A stretch of DNA of 64,000 nucleotides from Pseudomonadota bacterium (GCA_020161665.1 JAIUPA010000010.1:1-64000), one strand, 5' to 3'. Numbered from the stretch's first letter, positions 18,510-28,159 are shown. The notes: generated by a model from the sequence alone, not told the origin. A program made the numbers and translations.

Positions 18510-19124
18510 CTAGGGGACCAGCGCCGCGTTGTCGAGTTCCGTTGCGCGGATATAGGCGGGGCGGGCGACGACGCGGTCGCGATAGGCCTCGAAAGCAGGG
18601 CGTGTCTCAATCGTTGCCCATTGCAGGCCCCACGCCACATGCGCGCCGACATAGACATCGGCTGCGGTAAAGCGTTCACCTGTGATGTACGGCCCTGCGG
18701 ACAGCGCCACCTCCAGCGTCTGCAAGGCGTCCTCATAGGTGCCGTAGCCAACGGTTCCGGCCTTGTCCTTCGGCGGCTCGCATTTCAGGCTTCGGGCCGT
18801 GACGGCGGCTTCCAGAGGACCGGCGGCGAAGAACATCCAGCGCAGGAAAAGGGCGCGCTCGACATCGTTTTGCGGACCGAGACCGGCTTCAGGAAAGGTG
18901 AGGGCGAGGTAGGCGCAGATCGCGGCGGTCTCTGTCACCACGGCCTTGGCGTGGACGAGGGCTGGCACCTTGCCCATGGGGTTGATCGCCAGATAGTCGG
19001 GCGACTTCATCGTGGTGCCGTAGTCAAGATAGTGGACGCTGTAAGGCTGGCCGAGTTCTTCCAGCATCCAGCGGGCGATGCGTCCGCGTGAGCGTGGGTT
19101 GCTGTAGAGCACGAGTTCACTCAT
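18510..19124 (-). CDS. Glutathione S-transferase family protein
   Basis: A 204-residue two-domain GST. The N-terminal thioredoxin-like domain (residues 1-78) has the start MSELVLYSNPRSRGRIARWMLEEL, where Ser8 or Ser12 may activate glutathione, and the cis-proline region NPMGKVPALV followed by TETAAICAYLA for glutathione binding. The C-terminal helical domain carries ITGERFTAADVYVG, the N-capping box. AGGAGG lies 8 bases before the ATG. The substrate is unknown. Confidence 0.9.
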   Translation of the reverse strand: MSELVLYSNPRSRGRIARWMLEELGQPYSVHYLDYGTTMKSPDYLAINPMGKVPALVHAKAVVTETAAICAYLALTFPEAGLGPQNDVERALFLRWMFFAAGPLEAAVTARSLKCEPPKDKAGTVGYGTYEDALQTLEVALSAGPYITGERFTAADVYVGAHVAWGLQWATIETRPAFEAYRDRVVARPAYIRATELDNAALVP

Positions 19125-19139
19125 GGGCTTATCCTCCTC

Positions 19140-19160
19140 GAATATGCGTGAAGCATATTC
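19140..19160 (-). promoter_or_regulatory. Inverted repeat in the GST 5' region
   Basis: The 8-bp arms GAATATGC and GCATATTC flank GTGAA. The repeat sits between the icd terminator (ending at 19209) and the GST ribosome-binding site, 16 bases upstream of the start codon. It could be an operator or a leader hairpin. Confidence 0.4.
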
Positions 19161-19171
19161 CGCCTTGGACC

Positions 19172-19209
19172 CAAAAGAAAACCGCCCGCAACAGGTGTTG
19201 CGGGCGGTT
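19172..19209 (-). terminator. Terminator of icd
   Basis: A 13-bp perfect stem, AACCGCCCGCAAC (19180-19192) with GTTGCGGGCGGTT (19197-19209) around AGGT, is followed on the minus strand by TTTTCTTTT. It lies 25 bases beyond the icd stop. Confidence 0.92.
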
Positions 19210-19234
19210 CAATCCTGTCAGGATTTCAAAAACC

Positions 19235-20446
19235 TCAGGCCATGGCCTTCTGGAGGTTTTCGTCGATCTTGTCGAGGAAGGCGGTCGTCGACAGCCACGG
19301 CTGATCCGGACCGATGAGCAGAGCAAGGTCCTTGGTCATGTAACCGGATTCCACGGTCTCGACGCAGACGCGCTCGAGCGTCGTGGCGAACTTGGCCAGT
19401 TCCGCGTTGTCGTCCAGCTTGGCGCGGTGGGCAAGGCCACGCGTCCAAGCGAAGATCGAGGCGATCGAGTTGGTCGAGGTTTCCTGACCCTTCTGGTGCT
19501 GGCGGTAGTGACGCGTCACCGTGCCGTGTGCGGCTTCGGCTTCCACCGTCTTGCCATCCGGCGTGAGCAGAACCGAGGTCATCAGGCCGAGCGAGCCAAA
19601 GCCCTGTGCAACCGTGTCGGACTGCACGTCGCCGTCGTAGTTCTTGCAGGCCCAGACATAGCCGCCGGACCACTTGAGGGCCGAAGCCACCATGTCGTCG
19701 ATCAGACGGTGTTCGTAGATGATGCCGGCTTCGTCGAACTGGGCCTTGAATTCGCTTTCGTAGACTTCCTGGAAGATGTCCTTGAAGCGGCCGTCATAGG
19801 CCTTGAGGATGGTGTTCTTCGTGGACAGGTAAACCGGCCACTTGCGCATCAGACCATACATCATCGAAGCGCGGGCGAATTCGCGGATCGACTCATCAAG
19901 GTTGTACATGGCCATGGCCACGCCAGCGCCCGGAGCCTTGTAGACTTCCTTCTCGATGACCGTGCCGTCTTCGCCGACGAACTTGATGGTCAGCGTGCCC
20001 TTGCCCGGGAACTTGAAGTCGGTTGCCTTGTACTGGTCGCCGAAAGCGTGACGGCCGACAACGATCGGCTTGGTCCAGCCCGGAACGAGACGCGGCACGT
20101 TCTTGCAGATGATCGGCTCGCGGAAGATCACGCCACCCAGGATGTTGCGGATGGTGCCGTTCGGCGACTTCCACATTTCCTTGAGCTTGAATTCCTCAAC
20201 GCGGGCTTCGTCCGGGGTGATCGTGGCGCACTTGATGCCGACGCCGTGCTTCTTGATGGCATGGGCTGCATCAATCGTGACCTGGTCGTTGGTCGCATCA
20301 CGGTTCTCGACGGACAGATCGTAATATTCGATGTCCAGGTCGAGGTAGGGCAGAATCAGCTTGTCCTTGATCAGCTGCCAGATGATGCGGGTCATTTCGT
20401 CGCCGTCGAGATCGACGACCGGATTTGCAACCTTGATCTTTGCCAT
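19235..20446 (-). CDS. icd: NADP-dependent isocitrate dehydrogenase
   Basis: A 403-residue homodimeric, eukaryote-like isocitrate dehydrogenase (the type of rhizobia), catalysing isocitrate to 2-oxoglutarate, CO2 and NADPH in the TCA cycle. It starts [20 protein letters not shown]. Substrate-binding residues lie in [20 protein letters not shown], and the metal and cofactor segments in [22 protein letters not shown] and [12 protein letters not shown]. The ATG at 20446 is preferred to 20488 because GTGAGGA precedes it. It is a single-gene unit with its own terminator. Confidence 0.97.
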   Translation of the reverse strand: MAKIKVANPVVDLDGDEMTRIIWQLIKDKLILPYLDLDIEYYDLSVENRDATNDQVTIDAAHAIKKHGVGIKCATITPDEARVEEFKLKEMWKSPNGTIRNILGGVIFREPIICKNVPRLVPGWTKPIVVGRHAFGDQYKATDFKFPGKGTLTIKFVGEDGTVIEKEVYKAPGAGVAMAMYNLDESIREFARASMMYGLMRKWPVYLSTKNTILKAYDGRFKDIFQEVYESEFKAQFDEAGIIYEHRLIDDMVASALKWSGGYVWACKNYDGDVQSDTVAQGFGSLGLMTSVLLTPDGKTVEAEAAHGTVTRHYRQHQKGQETSTNSIASIFAWTRGLAHRAKLDDNAELAKFATTLERVCVETVESGYMTKDLALLIGPDQPWLSTTAFLDKIDENLQKAMA

Positions 20447-20677
20447 GAAATCCTCACTTCTCGTGAAGCGGAACGTAGGGTTCCGCACCTTATTTGAAAA
20501 AGTCCCGTGCGCCTATACCATTGCAATCGCTCCGCGCAAAGCGGCGGGGCGGCTTTTGACCGTTCTTTTTGCAGGAAATTGGTCGAAGAAATTCGCGTTT
20601 GATTACCGATTGCCAAACGGCTCGTCAGGGATATTGTGCGCGGAACAAATCGCCTTCCTTTCAGGAGTTGAAAACCC

Positions 20678-21220
20678 ATGCGCCCGGTTATTTTCTTTCT
20701 CGCGGCCAGTCTTCTTGCCGCGTCCGCACCGGCCTTCGCCGAGAGCCCGGACCCGGTTGCTCCGGTCAAGGAGGTGATGGATGTAACCGTCGCCAACTGG
20801 TCGGATAATGTCGAGGAGTGGAAGAGCATTTTCGAAGGCGATCGTCTCAACCGGCTCTACACGAAGGAGATCGTTGATCTCTACAAGAAGGCCTCTGAAA
20901 AGGCGGCCAAGGTGTTTGAAAGCGACGAGCCGGTCGACCCCTTTGACTATGACGTGGTCACGAATTCGCAGGACGGCTGCCCCTTGCAGGACGTGAAGAT
21001 TTCGCTGGTCGGCGAAAAGGATGGCATTGCCGATGTGCTGGCCACCTTCAAGCTGTGGACCTGCGAGGACAATGCCGACACTAAGAACATCGTTTCCGAA
21101 GTGCACTTCGATGTGGTGACGGAAGACGGGCGTGCGGTGATCAAGGACATTCATCACATTGTCGATGGCGAGCGCGATTCGGTTGTCGATGAGATGCAGT
21201 CCATTCTCAAGGCGGAGTGA
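20678..21220 (+). CDS. Secreted protein of unknown function
   Basis: A 180-residue protein with a clear Sec signal (MRPVIFFLAASLLAASAPAFA, cleavage after AFA-ES at about 21-22). The mature part is acidic and contains two cysteines (DGCPLQD and LWTCEDN) that could form a disulfide in the periplasm. The overall size and the phrases NRLYTKEIVDLYKKAS and FDYDVVTNSQDGCPLQDVKI recall DUF3828-like secreted proteins, but I cannot confirm that. CAGGAG lies about 10 bases upstream of the start. It is divergent from icd. Confidence 0.8.
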   Translation: MRPVIFFLAASLLAASAPAFAESPDPVAPVKEVMDVTVANWSDNVEEWKSIFEGDRLNRLYTKEIVDLYKKASEKAAKVFESDEPVDPFDYDVVTNSQDGCPLQDVKISLVGEKDGIADVLATFKLWTCEDNADTKNIVSEVHFDVVTEDGRAVIKDIHHIVDGERDSVVDEMQSILKAE

Positions 21221-21280
21221 GTTTCAAAGCCGGGACAGGAATATCCCGTCTGACTGCTGACAAACCTTGCGTCATACACT

Positions 21281-21360
21281 TCCGTCATCCTCGGGCTTGA
21301 CCCGAGGATCCATCATTCCAATGACTTATGGATGGTCGGGTCAAGCCCGACCATGACGGA
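21281..21360. repeat. REP-like palindromic repeat element
   Basis: An 80-base element bounded by TCCGTCAT (21281-21288) and ATGACGGA (21353-21360) contains two hairpins, CCTCGGG-CTTGA-CCCGAGG (21289-21307) and GGTCGGG-TCAAG-CCCGACC (21334-21352), that are inverted copies of one unit. This is the layout of paired REP/BIME-type intergenic repeats. It lies between the secreted protein gene and trmJ. No second copy appears in the window. Confidence 0.8.
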
Positions 21361-21488
21361 AAGAGAGGTTTGCGACCTTTATCATCTATGTCTTGGGATA
21401 GTAATGTCCCGCTTTTTCTTGATTTTTCCGCCCGATCTTGTCAGGGAACGCGCCATAACAGGCAAGACGCAGAATTGCGGTGAGGATC

Positions 21489-22319
21489 ATGACCGAGGCG
21501 AAGATGAACGGGCCGGTGATTGTGCTGGTCGAGCCCCAGCTGGGTGAAAACATCGGCATGGTGGCCCGCGCCATGGCCAATTTCGGGCTGACGGAGCTTC
21601 GTCTGGTCAAGCCGCGTGATGGCTGGCCGAGCGAAAAGGCGCGCGCTGCAGCCTCCAAGGCCGACCATGTGATTGATGCGACGCGGGTCTTCGAGACGCT
21701 GGAAGAGGCGATTGCCGATCTGACATTCGTTTACGCAACGACCGCGCGGGTGCGTGACAGCTACAAGCCGGTGGCAGCCCCCGTGACGGCGGCCGCGACG
21801 CTTCGCGGGCGCTTCAACGCCGGGCAGCCGACGGGCATTCTCTTCGGGCGCGAGCGCTGGGGGCTTTCCAATGAGGAAGTCGCCATGGCCGACGAAATCG
21901 TCACCTTTCCGGTCAATCCCGAATTCGCCTCGCTCAACATCGCCCAGGCCGTGCTCCTCATGTCCTATGAGTGGATGAAATCCGGCATGGAGGATGTGGC
22001 CGCCACCCCGTTCAGCGGTCTGGAGCAGCGCCCGGCCACCAAGGAACAGCTTCTGGGCATGTGCGAGCATCTGGAAGAGGCGCTCGAAGCCCGCGGTTAT
22101 TTCCGCCCCGCCGGAAAAAAGCCCAAAATTGTCGAGAACTTGCGCGCTGTTCTCTCCCGGCCCAATTTCAGCGAGCAGGAAATCAACATGCTGCGCGGGG
22201 TGATTTCCTCGCTCGACCGTTTTTCCCGGAAGAACCCGCGCGGGGCCAAGCCGCTCGGTGACACCGACACGGCAACCGAGGATGCCAGCCATGACGGAAG
22301 CGCCCGCGACGGCGAGTGA
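21489..22319 (+). CDS. trmJ: tRNA (cytidine/uridine-2'-O-)-methyltransferase TrmJ-like
   Basis: A 276-residue SPOUT-superfamily methyltransferase, modifying position 32 of several tRNAs in E. coli. Motif 1 is [23 protein letters not shown] (asparagine of motif 1), motif 2 [15 protein letters not shown], and motif 3 [12 protein letters not shown], which together form the knotted SAM site. A C-terminal helical extension follows. The start could be the ATG at 21489, a GTG at 21480 or an ATG at 21504; 21489 has GAGG closely upstream. The 3' end overlaps murI by 29 bases. Confidence 0.92.
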   Translation: MTEAKMNGPVIVLVEPQLGENIGMVARAMANFGLTELRLVKPRDGWPSEKARAAASKADHVIDATRVFETLEEAIADLTFVYATTARVRDSYKPVAAPVTAAATLRGRFNAGQPTGILFGRERWGLSNEEVAMADEIVTFPVNPEFASLNIAQAVLLMSYEWMKSGMEDVAATPFSGLEQRPATKEQLLGMCEHLEEALEARGYFRPAGKKPKIVENLRAVLSRPNFSEQEINMLRGVISSLDRFSRKNPRGAKPLGDTDTATEDASHDGSARDGE

Positions 22320-23103
22320 ACTGAAGCCTGTTCTCGTTTTTGATTCCGGCATTGGCGGGTTGACCGTGCTGCGCGAGGCGCGCGTGCTGATGCCCGAACG
22401 CGGCTTCATCTATGTGGCGGACGATGCGGGCTTTCCCTATGGCGGATGGGAAGAGCAGGCGCTGCGCGAACGCATCCTCACCCTCTTTGCCGATCTTCTG
22501 TCGCGCTTTGATCCCGAATTGTGCATCATCGCCTGCAACACGGCCTTTACGCTGGCGGGAAATGATCTGCGCGCCGCGTTTCCGCACATGCGCTTCGTCG
22601 GCACCGTGCCTGCCATCAAGCCCGCCGCGGAGCGCACGCGCTCCGGCCTCGTTTCGGTTCTGGCAACGCCGGGCACGGTCAAGCGCGCCTATACGCGCGA
22701 ACTGATCAGCTCCTTTGCCACGCGCTGCCATGTTCGCCTCGTCGGTTCGCAGAATCTGGCCCGCATGGCGGAAGCCTATATTCGCGGCGAGCCGGTATCC
22801 GATGAGTCGGTGGCAGAGGAAATCGCCCCGTGCTTCATCGAGGATGAGGGCCGTCGCACGGATATCGTCGTGCTGGCCTGCACACATTATCCCTTTATGG
22901 CCAATCTTTTCCGTAAACTGGCTCCTTGGCCGGTCGACTGGCTGGACCCGGCGGAAGCCATTGCCCGTCAGGCGCGCCGTTTGACGCCACTGTCGCGTGA
23001 CGCGCTTCAGCATCCGGAAGATCAGGACTTTGCCGTCTTTACCTCCGGCAATCCGGATTTCTCAACGCGGCGTTTGATGCAGGGTTTCGGGCTTCGCACC
23101 TGA
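22291..23103 (+). CDS. murI: Glutamate racemase
   Basis: A 270-residue cofactor-independent racemase supplying D-glutamate for peptidoglycan. The paired catalytic cysteines are Cys82 (IIACNTAF) and Cys197 ([10 protein letters not shown]). The substrate-binding N-terminal motif is [15 protein letters not shown], with Asp18. The start ATG at 22291 lies within the trmJ end, with GAGG about 9 bases upstream, which suggests translational coupling. Length fits the family. Confidence 0.95.
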   Translation: MTEAPATASELKPVLVFDSGIGGLTVLREARVLMPERGFIYVADDAGFPYGGWEEQALRERILTLFADLLSRFDPELCIIACNTAFTLAGNDLRAAFPHMRFVGTVPAIKPAAERTRSGLVSVLATPGTVKRAYTRELISSFATRCHVRLVGSQNLARMAEAYIRGEPVSDESVAEEIAPCFIEDEGRRTDIVVLACTHYPFMANLFRKLAPWPVDWLDPAEAIARQARRLTPLSRDALQHPEDQDFAVFTSGNPDFSTRRLMQGFGLRT

Positions 23104-23209
23104 CCCATCAAGGAAATTGATCCATGAGGCGGAAATAATTGATTTCCGCATGGGTGTGCCAACCTCTACGGTTGATCCTTCCTGCCAATTCGCCAGATGA
23201 GTCCCGCCC

Positions 23210-24094
23210 ATGCGTCCGCTGCACATGCTTCTTGCCCTTTTGACCACCATGCTGTGGGGCTTCAACTTTGTGGTGGTGAAAATGGGGGTAGGGGTCGTGC
23301 CGCCGCTCTTTTTGACGGCGCTGCGCTATATTTTCTCGGCCTTTCCGCTGATTTTCTTCATCCGCCGACCGTCCATCGGCTGGACGCCGCTTATGTCGTA
23401 CGGGGTGGCCATGGGGGTCGGACAGTTCGGCCTGCTCTTCACCTCCATTCAGCTTGGCATGCCCGCGGGCCTTGCCTCGCTGGTGCTGCAAAGCCAGGCG
23501 TTTTTCACCATGGGGCTGGCCGCGATGGTGATTGGCGAGCGCGCCGGGCCGGTTCGCATTTTCGGCGCGCTGGTGGCCTTCAGCGGGCTTGGCGTGATTG
23601 CCATGGAGCGCATGCAGGCCGATATGGCCGTTATTCCGCTCTTTATGTGCATTGGCGCTGCCTTCTTCTGGGCGACGGGCAATATCATCAACCGCCGCAT
23701 TGTCGGCACCTATGATCCGCTGGGCTTTATTGTCTGGTCGAGCGTCTTTCCGATCATTCCGCTGCTTCTCTTGTCGGTAACGCTGGAAGGACCGGATGCG
23801 ATGCTGGCCGCAGTCGCTGCGCCCAACTGGATTTCGGTCGGTTCGGTTGCCTATCTCGTGATCGCCTCAACCTTGATCGGCTATGGCATCTGGAGCTTTC
23901 TGCTGATGCGCTATCCCGCCGGGCAGGTGGCACCCTTCTCATTGCTGGTGCCGCTCTTTGGTCTGTCGAGCGCGGCCTTCGTTCTGGGCGAACGCATCAG
24001 CCATATGGAAACGATCGGTGCCGTTCTCGTCGTGCTCGGTCTGGCGCTGAATGTGTTCGGTCCGCGGCTCTTGCAACGCCTGCGGACGAATTGA
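23210..24094 (+). CDS. eamA: EamA-type drug/metabolite exporter (O-acetylserine/cysteine exporter-like)
   Basis: A 294-residue inner-membrane protein with ten transmembrane helices in two EamA repeats. It follows E. coli EamA (YdeD) closely across its length, for example LWGFNFVVVKMG, QLGMPAGLASLVLQSQAFF, FFWATGNIINRRI, GYGIWSFLLMRYPAGQVAPF and LVPLFGLSSAAFVLGE. E. coli EamA exports O-acetylserine and cysteine. It is separated from murI by 106 bases containing a small hairpin (23129-23149). Confidence 0.85.
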   Translation: MRPLHMLLALLTTMLWGFNFVVVKMGVGVVPPLFLTALRYIFSAFPLIFFIRRPSIGWTPLMSYGVAMGVGQFGLLFTSIQLGMPAGLASLVLQSQAFFTMGLAAMVIGERAGPVRIFGALVAFSGLGVIAMERMQADMAVIPLFMCIGAAFFWATGNIINRRIVGTYDPLGFIVWSSVFPIIPLLLLSVTLEGPDAMLAAVAAPNWISVGSVAYLVIASTLIGYGIWSFLLMRYPAGQVAPFSLLVPLFGLSSAAFVLGERISHMETIGAVLVVLGLALNVFGPRLLQRLRTN

Positions 24095-24181
24095 TCTGTG
24101 AATTTCTCTGAGCAAGGCGTGAGAGGGCGGCAAAGTTTGCTAGAACCGGCCTTCGTCTTGAGAATGCGGGAGTAACAGGGA

Positions 24182-25723
24182 TTGCAGGTCGGTATCGACA
24201 TGGGAACGGTTTCGGGCGGCCAGATGGCGCGACTCGACATCGAGGAACTGCTCGCCACCCGTCTTCTGGTGCAGGGCAATTCCGGTTCCGGCAAGTCGCA
24301 TCTTCTGCGACGGCTTCTCGAACAATCGGCTGAATGGGTGCAGCAGGTGGTAATCGACCCGGAAGGGGATTTTGTCACGCTGGCGGATAAATACGGCCAT
24401 CTTGTTGTCGATGGAGAGCGCACCGAGGCCGAACTGGTCGGCATTGCAACCCGCATTCGCCAGCACCGCGTTTCCTGCGTCCTGACGCTGGAAGGCCTTG
24501 AGGTGGAAGAGCAGATGCGCGCCGCCGGGGCCTTTTTGAACGGCCTGTTTGATGCGGATCGCGAATACTGGTTCCCGGTTCTCGTTGTGGTCGATGAAGC
24601 GCAGATGTTTGCACCCGCCGCTGCCGGTGATGTGTCCGAAGAAGCGCGCAAGGTTTCGCTGGCGTCCATGACGAACCTGATGTGCCGTGGCCGAAAGCGC
24701 GGTCTGGCGGGCGTTATTGCCACCCAGCGCCTTGCCAAGCTTGCCAAGAACGTCGCGGCCGAAGCCTCCAACTTCCTGATGGGCCGCACCTTTCTCGATA
24801 TCGACATGGCGCGCGCTGCCGATCTTTTGGGTCTTGACCGGCGGCAGGCGGAAATGTTCCGCGATCTGAAGCGCGGTAATTTCGTTGCCCTCGGTCCGGC
24901 CCTGTCGCGGCGTCCGTTGCCGATCACCATCGGGCCGGTGGAAACCTCGGCGCGTTCATCGTCGCCAAAGCTGATGCCGCTGCCGCAAAGCCGCGAGGAT
25001 GTGGAAGACCTGATTTTCACGCCGGACCCGGAAGAGTTCACCCGCCCGCTGACGCCGCGCCGCATTACACCAGCACCCCGTCCGACGGTGGATATTCTGG
25101 CCGAGCTTTCGCGCGCCACGCCGGTGGCAACGGCGTCGTCCTCCGCAGAAACCGGCGGCGGGCGGGGGAGTGCCTCTTCGCAGCCGGAGCTTTCGCCGGA
25201 AGAGCGTGAGGCCAGGCTGAATACGGTCTTGTCGGAAATCATCGATGATCCGCAAGCGGCGTTTCGCACCGATTCCGTGCTCTATCAGGACTTTCTGGTG
25301 CGCGCCCGTATGCGCCGTCTGCCCGGTCCGCCGCTTTCGCTCTCCGATTTTCGCCGCCGCGTGGCTGTTGCGCGAGCTGGGGTCGATGCCGAGACGGCGG
25401 CGAGCGAAGGCTGGCAGACGGCCCTTGAGCTTTCGCGCCGGGTGTCCGACGATCTGCAGGGCGTGTTCCTGCTTCTCGCCAAGGCGGCACTTCGCAAGGA
25501 GCCGTGCCCATCCGACGCCCGAATTGCCCGCGCCTATGGAACGCATTCGGCGCGCCGCGCCCGCCGCCTGATCGGCTATTTCGAAGAGCAGGGGCTGGCT
25601 GTCGCCCATACGGACTTTTCCGGCAAGCGCATCGTCGCCTTCCCGGATATCGAGGCGGAAACGGCCCCGGGTGATGCCGATGGCCCCGATGAAAGCTATT
25701 CCGAGCCCGACGCGGCGGAATGA
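24182..25723 (+). CDS. HerA-like/DUF87 ATPase
   Basis: A 513-residue FtsK/HerA-superfamily ATPase. Walker A is GNSGSGKSH (about residues 32-40), Walker B is VLVVVDEAQMFAP (about 136-148), and a later RGRKRGLAGVIATQRLAKL fits the sensor/arginine-finger region. The second half (about 260-365) is a low-complexity Pro/Ser/Glu linker, and the last 100 residues resemble a winged-helix unit (ARIARAYGTHSARRARRLIGYFEEQGL). The best-supported start is the TTG at 24182 (GGGAG 10 bases upstream), with ATG 24200 as the alternative. No NurA-like nuclease is adjacent. The role is unknown. Confidence 0.82.
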   Translation: MQVGIDMGTVSGGQMARLDIEELLATRLLVQGNSGSGKSHLLRRLLEQSAEWVQQVVIDPEGDFVTLADKYGHLVVDGERTEAELVGIATRIRQHRVSCVLTLEGLEVEEQMRAAGAFLNGLFDADREYWFPVLVVVDEAQMFAPAAAGDVSEEARKVSLASMTNLMCRGRKRGLAGVIATQRLAKLAKNVAAEASNFLMGRTFLDIDMARAADLLGLDRRQAEMFRDLKRGNFVALGPALSRRPLPITIGPVETSARSSSPKLMPLPQSREDVEDLIFTPDPEEFTRPLTPRRITPAPRPTVDILAELSRATPVATASSSAETGGGRGSASSQPELSPEEREARLNTVLSEIIDDPQAAFRTDSVLYQDFLVRARMRRLPGPPLSLSDFRRRVAVARAGVDAETAASEGWQTALELSRRVSDDLQGVFLLLAKAALRKEPCPSDARIARAYGTHSARRARRLIGYFEEQGLAVAHTDFSGKRIVAFPDIEAETAPGDADGPDESYSEPDAAE

Positions 25724-25846
25724 ACCATAAATCGAAGTTGTGTGCCTTCTGTCTTACACGGGTTGAAATGCCGTGCTAAGTCGTTTGAAACCCGTTTCGC
25801 TCCGGCCCGGCCGGAGAGCCGCCGGGCCCCGAACAGAAGGACGCGC

Positions 25847-26773
25847 ATGATGACGCAACTGAGTGACGAGGGCCGCCAGCGCCTGAGCGAAATCGCAAAC
25901 CGACATGGTGTGAGCTTTGGCGCTGTCGAGCATCTGCTTTATGCCGTTATGGCCGGGCAGGGCAATCAGGCCCAGTTCAATCATCCCGATCTGGGCGGCA
26001 TGGGGCAGTGGTCGCTGGGCGGCATGACCATGGTCGGCGACATGTTCAATAACAATCTGAAGGCCCGCGTCGATGGGCTGTGCACCGAGCTTTCCAATCT
26101 GGTGCGCTCCACCAGCGGGCTGATGCAGGCGTCCAGTTCTTTCCAGTCGCAATCTCAGGGCGGTGGCTATGGCAGCCAGCAAAGCTGGAATAACGGCGGT
26201 GGTGTCAGCCTGTTCGTGCCCGGTTCCATGTCGTCAGGGAACTGGTGGCCGCAGGAACTCGGTTATCCGTCGTCCACCGGCGCGCAGAATAACCTGCGAT
26301 ATGCCTTTTTCCCGGCTTCGCGCCGTCTGGCCATTGATCTGGCCGGGGCCATCAGTGTCTACGACACCGGCGATCACATGATCGGCGGCTTTTCGCAGCA
26401 GCAGGGTGGTGACCAGAGCATCACCTTCACGTCGCAATATGGTCTGGTGCGGGTCATTGATCTGCCGCTGGTGTCGGGTGTCAGCACGATTGCCCCCGCT
26501 GTTCCAGTGCCGCCTGCCCCTGCACCCGTCTATGAACCGCCGGTGGTTGTTGCGCCTGTGGTGAATGATGCGCCGGAGCCAGTCATTGCACCCGCTCCTT
26601 ATTTGGAGACGCCTGTTGCTGCCCCCATGGAGCAACCCGCCCCGTCAGCGCCCAGCGTTTCAAGCGATGACATTTTCGGCCTGATCGAGCGACTGGCCGA
26701 GCTTTATGCCAAGGGCATTCTGACTGAAAGCGAGTTTCAGTCGAAGAAGACGGACCTTCTCGGCCGCCTTTGA
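25847..26773 (+). CDS. SHOCT-domain protein of unknown function
   Basis: A 308-residue soluble protein. The N-terminal 45 residues are helical (LSDEGRQRLSEIANRHGVSFGAVEHLLYAVM), followed by a Gly/Ser/Gln-rich region, a compact middle domain (about 120-215), a Pro/Val-rich linker (about 220-275) and a C-terminal SHOCT motif, IFGLIERLAELYAKGILTESEFQSKKTDLL. SHOCT modules are short oligomerisation or nucleic-acid-linked helices found at protein ends. The ATG at 25847 follows AAGG by 6 bases. It lies just after the HerA-like ATPase on the same strand. Confidence 0.82.
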   Translation: MMTQLSDEGRQRLSEIANRHGVSFGAVEHLLYAVMAGQGNQAQFNHPDLGGMGQWSLGGMTMVGDMFNNNLKARVDGLCTELSNLVRSTSGLMQASSSFQSQSQGGGYGSQQSWNNGGGVSLFVPGSMSSGNWWPQELGYPSSTGAQNNLRYAFFPASRRLAIDLAGAISVYDTGDHMIGGFSQQQGGDQSITFTSQYGLVRVIDLPLVSGVSTIAPAVPVPPAPAPVYEPPVVVAPVVNDAPEPVIAPAPYLETPVAAPMEQPAPSAPSVSSDDIFGLIERLAELYAKGILTESEFQSKKTDLLGRL

Positions 26774-26796
26774 GCCCAACCGTACAGAGCCCTCGT

Positions 26797-28035
26797 TCAG
26801 GGCGCTGTACGTTCCTCCCAGACCTTGACCAGTTCGACAATGGTCTTCACCGCGACGTCCATGTCCTGAACGCTGACCCATTCCAGTGGCGAGTGATAGG
26901 CATGGCCGCCGGTGTAAATGTTGGGGCAGGGCAGGCCCATGAAGGAGAGGCGGGAGCCATCCGTGCCGCCACGCACGCTCTGTGTGACGGGCGTAAGGCC
27001 GACGCGGCGCACCGCCTCCACCAGATTGTCCATCACCTGCGGGTAGCGGTCGAGCACCACTTTCATGTTGCGATACTGTTCCGTGACGGTGAGGGTTGCC
27101 TTCGAGCGCGGATAGGCAGCCATCGCTTCGTTCATGAGACCTTCGAGAAGGGCTTCCTTCTCCTTCAGCCCCTCGTCCGTAAAGTCGCGGATGATGAACT
27201 GGATCGTTGCCTTTTCCATCGCGCCCGTGACTGAAACCGGATGGATAAAGCCCTCGCGGCCTTCGGTGTTCTCCGGCGAAAGATTTTTCGGTAGTCGGCT
27301 AATAATATCGCCGGCGGCCTTGATGGCGTTCTCCATCTTGCCCTTGGAAAAGCCCGGATGCATGGCAACGCCGGTGATTTCGATCACCGCGCCATCGGCT
27401 GAGAAGGTTTCGTTCTCCACCTCGCCAATGCGTCCGCCATCCATCGTGTAGCCGAAGGCGGCCCCCAGCTTCACAAGGTCCACCTTGTCGGCACCGCGTC
27501 CGATTTCCTCGTCCGTGGTGAAGAGGATTTTCACCGCACCGTGGCGAATCGACGGATCGCTCATGATATTTTCGACCGCTGTCATGATCTCCGCAACCCC
27601 GGCCTTGTCATCCGCCCCCAGAAGCGTGGTGCCATCCGTGGTGACAATGTCGTGGCCGATCTGATTCTCGAGGTCGGGATGCGATTCGACGCGGATCACG
27701 CGGGACGGATCGGCAGGAAGCACAATGTCGCCACCCTGATAGTTGCGAACGATCTGCGGCTTGACGTTGGTGCCGGTGAAATCCGGGGCCGTATCGACAT
27801 GGGCGCAGAAGCAGATGACAGGAACGGTCTTGGCCACATTGGCCGGGATCGTCGCATAAACATTGCCATGCTCATCCATGTGCGCGTCCGACAGGCCAAG
27901 CGCCAGAAGCTCGCTAGCCAACAGGCGCGAAAGGTCTTTCTGCTTTTCCGAGGAGGGCTGTGATGGCGAGGTCGGGTCGGCTTGCGTGTCGATCACAACA
28001 TAGCGCAGCAGGCGGTCAAGAACGGTGGTGGTCAT
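26797..28035 (-). CDS. pepT: Peptidase T (tripeptide aminopeptidase)
   Basis: A 412-residue M20-family dizinc aminopeptidase that removes N-terminal residues from tripeptides in the cytoplasm. Zinc ligand and catalytic motifs visible are CFCAHVDTAPDFTGTNVKP, LLGADDKAG, ILFTTDEEIGRGADKVD, VRGGTDGSRLSFMGLPCPN and TGGHAYHSPLEW. The ATG at 28035 is chosen although the frame continues far upstream, because MTTTVLDRLLRYVVIDTQ is the family N-terminus. It is 3' of terC on the same strand but beyond the terC terminator. Confidence 0.95.
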   Translation of the reverse strand: MTTTVLDRLLRYVVIDTQADPTSPSQPSSEKQKDLSRLLASELLALGLSDAHMDEHGNVYATIPANVAKTVPVICFCAHVDTAPDFTGTNVKPQIVRNYQGGDIVLPADPSRVIRVESHPDLENQIGHDIVTTDGTTLLGADDKAGVAEIMTAVENIMSDPSIRHGAVKILFTTDEEIGRGADKVDLVKLGAAFGYTMDGGRIGEVENETFSADGAVIEITGVAMHPGFSKGKMENAIKAAGDIISRLPKNLSPENTEGREGFIHPVSVTGAMEKATIQFIIRDFTDEGLKEKEALLEGLMNEAMAAYPRSKATLTVTEQYRNMKVVLDRYPQVMDNLVEAVRRVGLTPVTQSVRGGTDGSRLSFMGLPCPNIYTGGHAYHSPLEWVSVQDMDVAVKTIVELVKVWEERTAP

Positions 28036-28100
28036 GGTATTTTCCGATTCGATGGGGTGCAAAAGCCGCCTCACATGAGGTCTGAAAGACAGGGTGCTTG

Positions 28101-28131
28101 CAAACAAAAAACCGCGCCGAAACCGGCGCGG
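28101..28131 (-). terminator. Terminator of terC
   Basis: An 8-bp GC stem, CCGCGCCG (28112-28119) with CGGCGCGG (28124-28131), is followed on the minus strand by TTTTTTGTTTG. It lies 29 bases past the terC stop and upstream of pepT. Confidence 0.9.
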
Positions 28132-28159
28132 CTCCATAATCCTAGGGGGTTCAAGTCCC

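Noticed and set aside
23129..23149. Hairpin GCGGAAAT-N5-ATTTCCGC between murI and eamA
   Set aside because: No T run follows and alternative pairings compete; not convincing as terminator or operator.
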